64,000 nucleotides of DNA. Origin: Nyssa sinensis (Eukaryota > Streptophyta > Magnoliopsida > Cornales > Nyssaceae). The first letter of the stretch is position 1. Each line of letters starts with the position of its first letter. The DNA lies in assembly GCA_008638375.1 (NCBI GenBank), contig CM018046.1, forward strand, positions 45,791,206 to 45,855,205, given 5' to 3'. The notes beneath the pieces are model-generated. The model searched no databases, was not told where the DNA came from, and was given only the letters and a program-made list of their open reading frames with translations. The position numbers were made by a program, and so were the translations under genes. This document shows positions 55,100-64,000 of the stretch, piece after piece.

Positions 55100-57682
55100 T
55101 TTCGTGTCTATTTAATTCTCTACCTAAAACACAATTTAACGTGTCAGGAAAATAGATTTCTACAATTATACTCTTCTAGGGACTCCATTAACTTTAAATT
55201 AAAGTTATTTACTTCATATGTTTACGTGTCAGTATCTTTTCGTATTTCATTTTCTCGTATACACCTTAGTATTAATACTTTGGCATTACTTTAATTTATA
55301 GTCATCTGACAGATTTCATTTATCAAATTTTATGTCTTTTTATTTTAGACATTTCCTTTGGACGAATAGACACTACCATTGAGTCCGGAGTGTCGAAGAA
55401 AGTCAGGTTTAGGCTTTCCTAACATTTAATTCGGACTGTTATAGGTAAAAGGACAAAATAGTCATTTACCATTTTACGTGTCATATTTTTTTGTACTTCG
55501 TTTCGTAATTTGGACTCCATTATTGAGTCCGGGATAGTCAAAGAAAGTCAATTTAGTCCCTTCCTGCTTTTAATTTGACTTTTGAGGTGCTAGGGGTATT
55601 TTGGTCATTTTACCCCCTTACGTGTCTTTATGTTCGGGACCTCATCTCGTGTCGTGGACCTCATCATTGGACTCAGAAGGTCCGAGATAGTAAGAATACA
55701 CTAATAACTTGTTAATTTTAGGCAAAGGGGTATTTTGGTCATTTATCTCTTTACGTGTCTTTATTTTTCGGACCCCGTCTCGTAAAACAGACCCTACCAT
55801 TAGTCTCAGAATATCTAAAATAGTAAGGATACACTATTCATATGTTTAATGTGGACTTCATTTACTCTATTTATGACCCAGGGGTAATATAGTAATTTTA
55901 CTTATTTATTAAATAATTAAATTAATTATTTAATTATTTTTCAGGGGCTTAATTGCATAAAATGTCCCTCAGTTGGGCCATAGTAGGATTGTCCAGAAGT
56001 TCTGGAGTCAATCCGTAAATAAGAAAAGTGTAGGTTTATTTAGTTTTTAATTAACTTAGAAAACCAAAGGGTTCGGTCTCAAACCAAGTGAACCGGTCCG
56101 GTCCATTCGTAAGCCAACCGGTTTATCCGGTTTTGTGCGTGTTGCTGACGTCATGATGACGTCAGTCCTATCGTTTTAAAGATTTAAAACCTTATGAAAC
56201 GCTGTCGTTTCATTTATTTGGTGGCAAGCCCAGAGGCTGCCACACGTCCGAGTCGACTCAGACTCATTTAAAAACCGAGTTGACCCGTTTTCTTCTTCCC
56301 CACGTCGACCACGAATGAAAACCCTAATTACAGTTTTTCATTTCCTTCAATTTCGTGACTTTTTACTCAGTTATTTCTCACTGTTTTGATTCCAAAACAT
56401 TCCTAAGGTACAAACGACCAACTTAGCATTCATTTGGGAGTTCAAGACGAACTCTTTATTTCGGTTTTAAGCTTGATAATCTGAATTGTAATTCGGTCGT
56501 AAATGTTCATTTCTTGTTCATTTTTATGAGGTTGGTCTTGTTTTGATCCTTAGTTCAAAGGGGTTTCATTCCCCATCCGTAAAAGTGGGTTTTACATAGA
56601 GTTTAGAGGTTTGGGTTTCGAACCCGTAACCTGTAACTAGATATTTGAGGGTCGATTCTTGAGCTTCATGATCGCGTATATAGGTTTTTGTGATGCTCAC
56701 AAGGTCTACTTTAAGTCTCTATACACCAAACACAGTTTGGTGATGATGAAATCAGACCTGCTGTAAGCAAGGTTTTTAATGGCGGTTTGTTCTGGATTTC
56801 CATTTCTTAGGTGTTTTCGAGGCTAGATTTCATGCTTAATCATGTCTTAAACATATATTAAACATCATACGTGTATAACAAACTTAAAACAGTTCATATT
56901 ATGCTTAAAATCTTAGAGAGAGAAACATTAAAACCTTGAATATCTCTTACCTTTTTGGCTACAGTTTTCTCTCTTTCTCTTTCTGGTTTTCCTCCTCTTT
57001 TTCTCCTTCAGTTCCTTAGTTCTTTTCTTACAAAACAAGCATGCAATGCATTCTTGTTTCTTTTAAAGAAAAGAGAACCGACTTCTCTCTCTCTCTCCCT
57101 TCTCTCTCTCTTCAATCTGACTCCATAGCCCTACACTAGCCTTCACATCTCATCAATTTTACTTTTCTCCCATTTAATTTTGTTCTTCCCCATTTCTTAC
57201 TTTATCATCAAGTTGTAATATATATATATATATAGTCACACACCGACACACCTTCACCGACACATACACACATACTCACTGCACTGTTCACTAGATATTT
57301 TGTATTAATATACCCTTTAAATTTTAATAATATTTTAATTATTTATACATATATATACATACACATATTTGGCTCATATACACTCACATATAGATATTTA
57401 TATAATAAATATATTTTATCTTGGGTACATGTATTTATAGTTATACATATACTCACTTTTATACACTTTATAACATACACACACAATACACCATAAAGTG
57501 TGTGTTTGTGTGTTCAAATTATTTAATTATAAATATTAATTAATGATTTCATATAAATACATAATTATTTATTTATTCAATTAATTATTCTCTTTGAGTG
57601 TAATTATTTTTATACTACTTTTCTTCAATCTCGAAATACGTGTCATATGACCCGGTATCCCGGGTCGGGATATTACAGTTGA

Positions 57683-59177
57683 CATCCTCTGATGGAGTGG
57701 ACAACATGGTTATGGACGTACTTCAGACATTGGTAGAGGGTTGAAGTGACCGCTCCCATTTGTTGTAGCCAAGGTCTTCCAATTATGATGTTGTAAGGGG
57801 ACTTGGCGTTCAGAACTATGTATTCCGAGATCGTGGTCTTTTGCCCATCTCCTTCCCTGCTATGGTGGGAAAGTCAATCCTCCCTAGTGGGGTACTGAGG
57901 TTTCCGTCAAATCCTGCCATTATGGCGGCGGTAGGCTTGACGTCGTTAGGATTGAGCTTCATTTGTTTGAGAGGCTCGTAGAATAGCACATTTACAGAAC
58001 TCTCTGTGTCCACTGGGACTATTCGGATCTCAAAATTGACAATTTTGAAAGAGATAACAAGGGCATCACTGTGAGGACAGTGCACCCCTGCAAGATCTTG
58101 ATCTGAGAACTGAATCTCAAGTACTGGCCTCAATTTCTTCTCAACGTTAGTGATCTGTAGGATACTGGGAGGTGGTGAAACCATTTTAGAGCAGTGCATT
58201 TGAGGCTAGTTACGAATGTATGGCACATAAAGGCTTCGGAAGCCCCATGTAGTGCCATGGTATGCTGGTAATGAGATAGATGGTCCCCTAGGGTCCCCAA
58301 TCCCATCATAAAGGGTGAACTTTGGGACGACAAATTTTCTTGGCCTCTCTTCAGTCATAATAACAGGAGTGAACGGTGTGACAAATCTTTCGAGCAGCCT
58401 GGCTAGCTTATCTTACTTTGGAGGGATTTGGATACCTCTCACAACAGCAGTGTGGTCCATAGAGTTCGCAACCTCTTTAGCCCTCTATGGGTCCCTAAGC
58501 TGGATTTACTGCTGATTCTTGCCTTGTAGTTTCGGCTCCCGTATGAACGGGATGGACATGTCTCAGGGCTGGAGGAGGATTTTGGTGTTCTTGAGCTGGG
58601 GGAACTGGTGTTGCTTGTGGCTGGAACTCAGAGGGTGCTGTGTTTGCCCCAGAAGCCATTGGAGTTGGGGTCCCTGTGGTACTTTGGTAATGAACAGCTG
58701 GATTGAAGGCTGGTGCTCCTCTGCCAACAGTAGTCGATGGCTGGGGGTCTTCTCTCCCATGCATGGTGTGAGGGGGATGTGTTGGTTGCTCGACGAGGAC
58801 CTCCCTGTTGGGCAATCCACTCATGGTAGTGACAGAAGGTTGTGCCCTAATGTCGGCCATGCCAGTGAGTGGATGAAGGGGGCTGCTCCTAGGATTCTGG
58901 GTGAGTTGCGCCAGAGTTCTAGAGATGGCAGAGAGTTGTTTTTGCATCATGTTAGTTTGTCTCTGAACTCGATCGCGTTGCTGCTGCATGGGATCAGAAG
59001 TTTGTCCCTTTCCTCTTCCGGTAAGCTGTTGGAGTTGAGGGTTTTAAGGATTTTGAGCATGCCTTCTTGGGCGAAAATTGGGAGCCATGATTCTTTGATG
59101 AGAATGGGAATAAGATTGTTTGCAGAGAAGAGAACTTTTGTCGGAAGAACGATTGTCTTTCCCACAGACGGCGCCAA
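57683..59177 (-). mobile_element. Ty3/gypsy gag and protease region (5' half of the split element)
   Basis: Next to the LTR the minus strand reads AGTTGGCGCCGTCTGTGGGA, a phrase typical of the start of the internal region in plant gypsy elements. Gag-like coding follows (MQQQRDRVQRQTNMMQKQLS, a Pro/Gln/Thr-rich stretch to about 58495, then KFVVPKFTLYDGIGDP). Much of the gag core is deleted; the reading passes quickly to the protease (PHSDALVISFKIVNFEIRIV, then DTESSVNVLFY). The retroviral-type protease motif should read DTGSS; Gly is replaced by Glu here. Stops and shifts interrupt the frame. Confidence 0.87.
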
Positions 59178-59181
59178 CTAA

Positions 59182-59690
59182 TGTTGCACTTTTTGGTCAG
59201 TAGGGGCTCTGAACTTCGTTGCCTGAGGAACATTCAAAGAGAAGGATCAGAGGGCCACCGGGTTGGCTCTGGCGGTAGCCACTTCGATGTTTAAGTTAAT
59301 AAAACTGAATTAAAGTGCTGTAATTGTAAACCAATGATTATTGAGCATGAATGTAACAGCGTACCTTAGGGTGTTATTTATAGGCTGCAGGTTTCCTGAG
59401 TTGATTAAAATTTGGAGCCATGAATATAGGGATTTGATCATCGGAGAGTGGCAGTTATCATGTTGGACACTGCGCTTGAGAGATATCCATGGGTGACAGT
59501 TTCTTTGTTGAAGACTATTTCCTTATCCTGAGTTCGGTAGGATGTTTAAGGCAGTGATGAACTCGGAACCCTCTTTGGGAACATTGGGCAACACCTTCCG
59601 AGTTGGAGGTAAGCGTGTGTTTTCAATCTATGAGCTCTGGAGGCTAAGTGTTTGAGTCTGCTCTAAAAGACTGATTTTTAATTGATTTAT
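59182..59690 (-). mobile_element. 5' LTR of the 51.2-59.7 kb gypsy element
   Basis: On the minus strand it ends AAAAAGTGCAACA just before the TTAGTTGGCGCC start of the internal region. It contains a TATA-like CCTATAAATAACACCC (seen near 59368-59384 on the plus strand). The upstream border is an estimate; part of it is matched by the remnant at 51200-51395. Confidence 0.6.
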
Positions 59691-60343
59691 AGTCATACGT
59701 GTCACATATAAATTAGTCTGTTACTTTGTGGTATATTATATATAATTTTTTAAAAAAATAAGAAAAAAAATATAATTTCATAAATTTTATGAAAATGGGC
59801 GTAATTATTAGAAATCGTGTAGTCGGTACGTTCCGCGCCTTTTTGCACGTGCTTTCATAGTCTTCCCATCCATCTCCATCACCGTCCGTTGCCACAATGA
59901 ATCAATTGAGTTCAAAAATCTGAGGAACAGAATTGCAAAACAGGGGAAAGAAAAAGAGAGAGACAAAAAAATTCGAAAACCGCCACCCGAATCGAATCGA
60001 CGCCGCAGAGATAGGTGGAGCTTCTTTTGTCCAATCCCTTCTCTCACATTCCGATTGCTTTCTCTTCACGCGAGAATTATTTTCCCACACTTTCTCGGAA
60101 AATATATCCATCTCTACATTTGCCAAATTTCATCCACAAACCTTCAAGAAGATTGAATAAAATCCTTGGGTTTTTCTCTTTCTTTAGACCTTAATTGTCT
60201 GTTTGTTAGCAGATAAAACATAAGAAACCGGATTAGACTTGTATTGACAGTTACTAATCATCCCTACTTTTTTTTTGGATTTATTTGTCAGTTTTAAATA
60301 ATTTTTTGATTTGATTTATTTCTGTTTGTTTGAAGGATTAGCA
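59691..60343 (+). other. Promoter and leader of the PMD-like gene, probable 5'-UTR intron
   Basis: 59930-60160 is leader-like, followed by T-rich sequence and an acceptor-like AG (ggattag) directly before CAATGGCG at 60342. A 5'-UTR intron is plausible but no donor can be fixed. ORFs here are not domain-bearing. Confidence 0.4.
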
Positions 60344-61401
60344 ATGGCGGATTTGACGATCATCAATGGCGGGCCAACAGACGCCGTTGATCGGACCGTG
60401 GAGATTACTGGAAAGGAAGATCGCGATGAGTTCGTTGATTTTGATGAGAACGATACCAAAGTTTCGGATTTGACTCGGAAGATTGCAGCACTGGAACAAG
60501 AGAAAGCTGAATTGGTGCACGAAAACGAAGTTATTAAAGAGAGAGTCAATAAACTGAAGGGAGAGATCTACGGATTGAACAACGATAAGGCAGAGATGAA
60601 GAAAGAGATCGAATCTGTCCGACGCGGACAAGAGGGCGTTGGAATCGATCGCTGCCGGGCTAGAGACGGAGGTGTCGAGACTGCAGCACGATCTCATCTC
60701 GTCGATGACGGCAGGAGAGGAAGCAAATGTGGAGTTAGTAGAATTGAAGAGAGTGGTGGAAGAGTTAAGGAAGAGCGATAAGGAGACGGGGTCGAAGGTA
60801 GAAGTGCTTGAGAAGGAGAGGAATTTGTTGTTGAAAAGAATGGATACGGAAGTAGAAAGAAGGAAGAAGTGTGAGAGTCGAATAGTTGAATTGGAGAAGA
60901 AAAACGAGGTGTTGGAGGCGAGAGAAAGTACTCAAAATGGCGAGAGAATTAAGGTTGAGAAAGAGGCAAGAGCAATTGTTGATAAGAAAGATACCGAAAT
61001 ACGTCAATTGAAGAAGTGGATTCAAGAGCTGGACTCGGTGGTTCGGGAAAAGGATTTGGAGACTGAGAGGTTGAAGAAGGAGAGAGACGAGATGGAAATT
61101 GTGAAGAATGAATGGGAAGCACATTTGAAGAAATCGGAGAGGCGGGTTAAGGAAACGGAACATAAAATGAATCAATTGCACAAGGAATTGGAAGCATCCA
61201 GGGATATGATTAGTGTCCTGAAGGAGAACGCAGTTGAAGCTGTTAATGGCGAGACGGTGGTTATGGATAGGACTAGTATTGAAGATGGAGAGAAGCGAGT
61301 GAATGGGTTTGAAGCTGCAGTGGCCAGTGGTGGCAGCATCAACTGGAGCAATTGCTGCGGTGGCTGTCGTGTGCTACCTTCACTATGGAAGGCGAAGGTG
61401 A
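60344..61401 (+). CDS. Peroxisomal and mitochondrial division factor-like (PMD1/PMD2) coiled-coil tail-anchored protein, two apparent +1 frameshifts
   Basis: PMD1 and PMD2 are plant proteins of the outer mitochondrial and peroxisomal membranes with a long coiled coil and a C-terminal anchor; they affect organelle division and shape. The ATG at 60344 opens MADLTIINGGPTDAVDRTVE, then KVSDLTRKIAALEQEKAELV and coiled coil. Near 60621 one extra base shifts the frame. The second frame carries ALESIAAGLETEVSRLQHDL and coiled coil to about 61300. A second +1 shift near 61300-61310 restores the family C-terminus LKLQWPVVAASTGAIAAV, a hydrophobic anchor, then YGRRR and TGA at 61399-61401. Without the shifts the first frame ends at 60781 and the second at 61409 without an anchor. 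About 351 codons in all, near the family length. It could be a young pseudogene or an assembly error; the family call is firm. Confidence 0.82.
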
Positions 61402-62228
61402 TTGAATAGTATAGGGAGAGTGAACATTAAGAAGCTTACAGGTTACTATATTTTCAAGTATGAATATGTTTCAATTTTGTTAGGTGCTATAGTTTTCTTT
61501 TCAAGCCTTTAAATCTTGGTTTACTCTAAAGTTATATAGGGTTTTTTTTCTTCTTGTTTTTTGTGTCTTAGTACTTGGTTGTTTGGCAAACTAAAGCATC
61601 CTGAATATTTTTCAGTAACCCCTTTTAATTTGGCTAAATTCAGTATTGAAAATGATTTAATTGTTGTATGGGAATAATATTCTGCTCCTATATGTGTATG
61701 TGCTCCAAAATTTAGGTTGAATGGCTCTCATGTTAAACATAGAGTTCTGTTAATATCTTGATATTATATTGTAGCACTCTGTTTCAGACTGTCATCTAAG
61801 CATTTTAAGAAGGCAAAAACTGGCATTATCATTTCATGATATTTTTGTGTATGAGGCTTTCTCCAAAATAAAAGCCTGTAACTAATTGGCGTTGACATTG
61901 CCCATCAAATTTTGGGCTTCATTCTTTGCATTTCTGAGTTTGAATTGATGGTTGGTTACCTTTGGATGGTTATCCCTGAAACTCCACGATGTTGATTCCT
62001 TCCTGAAATTGGCTAAATTTTAGATTCCAGATATCTTGTAGAACACACTTGTTTTCCATTGTCTGCTGTGGACCATGCATGATGGCCGTTAATTGCTATT
62101 TGGGGTTGCTTTCCCAAATGCCATGAACGCTGTTAGTTGCTATTTGGAGTGCATTTAGGAAAGCAAACCCAATTTGAAAGATGGCCGAAAGCACATTTTC
62201 TGGGGCAGCAACAAATGCAATAGGGGAT
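61402..62228. other. 3'-UTR and intergenic DNA after the PMD-like gene
   Basis: No gene seen. A short phrase (gttagttgctatttgg, gttaattgctatttgg) is repeated near 62090 and 62130. Confidence 0.45.
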
Positions 62229-62360
62229 TGTCTGGTGTTGTGCTTAAAAACTCATTTTCCATCCAGATTTCGTGTACATCCTTTTTAGGCACCTTCTGAA
62301 ACCATTTCCAACTTCTTGTGTATTGTCTGGTGTTGTGCTTAAAAACTCATTTTCCATCGA
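62229..62360. repeat. 36-bp direct repeat
   Basis: The unit beginning attgtctggtgttgtgctta and ending actcattttccatc occurs at about 62226 and again at about 62323, with unrelated spacer between. Confidence 0.93.
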
Positions 62361-64000
62361 AGTATGGATCAGCAGTGGATTTAGTGGGAATAAAATAAAG
62401 ACACAAATTTGTTTTTTGCTTGAATATTGCAGCCAAGGAAGCCTAAGGTCCTTCCCTGCATAGTTGATTACCATCATCGTACATTTTACTTTCAAATTGC
62501 TCATCACAACAAATTAAAATTGGGTTTAGATCACTCTCCGTTGATGTGCAAAGAACTTCATTCAATCAACAACTTCAATTTTTCAAACTCAATCTTCATT
62601 ACAATCATTCTAACAAATTTGGAACAATAAAAATCAACTACATACACAATAGATCGATGGGACCAGAAGAAAAGAAAAACACTCCACAAAGATAACAGGT
62701 TTGAGCTGCCTCCTACCTAAGGTAATCGCTGTGTCTCTGAATCAATCTCAACATAATTCATTCACAAAGTTTCTTATCTTACTCAATTCTGTAGATAATA
62801 TTGACTATGGTATCACCGCGTACCTTATTTCGTATCTTGAAAATGCTGCATTTCACAAGATTTTGACTCACTCTATACATTTCCATTGTCCAAATGGACC
62901 TCCATAATGCTCTGTTTCTGCAACCTACCAAAAGCTCATCACCAAAACATAAAACTGAAGTCCAACAACAAAGAAGAACTAGCTCTTTTTGAATCTGCTA
63001 GACAATGATAATCTTGATATCACAAACTCTAAGCCAACAAACCACATTTTAAACACCACAAATCTACACAAGCCAGAAGTCCAATAGTGGAGGACCAGCC
63101 ACTAGTTGAGGAGCTCTGTAAAAATTGTCAACAAAAACATTATGATTAGATGTTGGGTATCTGGTTGAAAATCTTCATCAATAATTTAATCCCACCACCC
63201 CCAAAAAAACAACCCAAAAAAGTAAATGTTCCTCTCCACAAAAATCAGCTAAAAGCAGATGATACAAAATCAGCAAATGGTGTTTCTTGTGTACAATGTG
63301 CAGCCATTTAGGTCTGACAACTGAAATATAAAAAATTTCCCTAAGAATATTCCAATGCTTAAGGTTGATAAATCTGTTGGAAGATGACTATAGAGAAAAA
63401 GCAAAGGATTCCCAGTCGTCAAAATGCTCAAAAGAAATCTCATTGTTCAAGTAGATATCCATTTAACTCCATTCAGTGTCAGGAAAATAAACTAAAGCAT
63501 ATTAATACCACCTTTTCTTTTGGTAGGTTATGCCACCACTTACACTGATTCAAAAAGAATTTAAGTGATACCAACTCCTAGAAAGCAAAAGTAGAACAAA
63601 AGTCCAGAATTCCTCAAAAATTTTGTTTTTGAAGCATGCTTGAGATTTGAGAATGCTCAAGGTGTATGGATTGAAAATTTTAAAGTAGAAGATCCACCCA
63701 TTATATTCTAGCATAGAATTCTTTGTATGTATTCAGCAAAAATGGTACAAGATAATAACAAAGACAGTTCTTTTGCCCCCTCCTAGTGCATCATTGACTG
63801 GCTTGATGAATTTTAGACAGAGGTGGAAGTAAAAGTTCCATTGAGAAGGCATTTAACCATAAGGCTCATGAAACAATTGCAGCATCAGATAGCTAGAATG
63901 TTTTATTCGGCGAGCTTGCCATTTCACCTACTGAGGAACCAAGACTATTTTAGCTCATATTCCTTTGTTGCCTCAGAGTTACAATTTAGTAAGAACCACT
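62361..64000. other. No gene recognised
   Basis: AT-rich DNA with short ORFs (62244-62507, 62427-62630, 62701-62907) lacking any domain I know. It could be intron or 3'-UTR of a gene beyond the right edge. Confidence 0.4.

Larger units (their letters stand above)
52638..57677 (-). mobile_element. Solo LTR (5.04 kb) of a Tekay/Del-like gypsy element, inserted in another gypsy element
   Basis: On the minus strand it begins TGTAATATCCCGACCC (57677) and ends TTTCGGGTCGTGACA (52638). The 5-bp TSD GTTGA flanks it at 52633-52637 and 57678-57682. It splits a minus-strand gypsy element between protease and RT. About four imperfect subrepeats lie at 55360-55860 (acgtgtcttta, cggaccc.gtctcgt, ccattg..ctcaga, gagatagtaag), of the same type as in the 3.36-kb LTR at 19709. 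It is unusually long, probably because a further repeat lies inside it at about 53780-54800. Confidence 0.87.

Noticed and set aside
58519..59181. Plus-strand ORF of 220 codons, the longest plus-strand ORF outside the genes
   Set aside because: It mirrors the minus-strand gag reading of a gypsy element, which has the family-typical sequence; the plus product has no domain.
60765..61181. Minus-strand ORF of 138 codons
   Set aside because: Antisense shadow of the PMD-like coiled coil.

Overview
The window is nuclear DNA of a flowering plant, most likely a woody eudicot. Genes are split by AT-rich introns with GT..AG borders. Protein matches are plant-specific (a TDY-type MAP kinase, a MEI2-like protein, a PAR1-like HLH protein, a peroxisomal/mitochondrial division factor, a LIMYB-like Myb/SANT protein), and most remaining DNA is decayed transposable elements. 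I cannot name the species.

Layout. 1-3560: decayed Ty3/gypsy element (+) ending in an LTR-like segment. 4445-5293: first three coding exons of a MEI2-like gene (-), whose remainder lies beyond the left edge, past the gypsy remains. 7.3-11.4 kb: small elements with clear target-site duplications (508-bp hAT-like, about 1-kb Mutator-like, and a TRIM retrotransposon with three LTRs). 14025-15026: two-exon LIMYB-like gene (-). 15.7-24 kb: GAAGCACGG-type repeats and a 3.36-kb solo LTR sitting inside a MITE. 25607-45130: MPK20-like MAP kinase (+), ten coding exons and 609 codons, all splice phases consistent, with a 14.3-kb intron 4. That intron holds a 4-kb LINE with a 12-bp TSD, other LINE pieces, a plastid ndhI fragment, a 22-bp-arm palindrome, several tandem duplications and a MITE. 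46-49 kb: AT-rich intergenic DNA with MITEs. 49347-49777: PAR1/PAR2-like HLH gene with two apparent single-base frameshifts. 51.2-59.7 kb: Ty3/gypsy element (-), split by a 5.04-kb solo LTR with TSD GTTGA. 60344-61401: PMD1/PMD2-like coiled-coil gene, again with two apparent +1 shifts. 61.4-64 kb: no gene recognised.

The host genes are unrelated housekeeping, signalling and regulatory genes and form no pathway. The main interest lies in the datable nested insertions, the TE-loaded kinase intron, the overlapping upstream ORFs of the kinase, and the paired frameshifts in the last two genes. I found no CRISPR array, tRNA or rRNA gene, or novel gene system.
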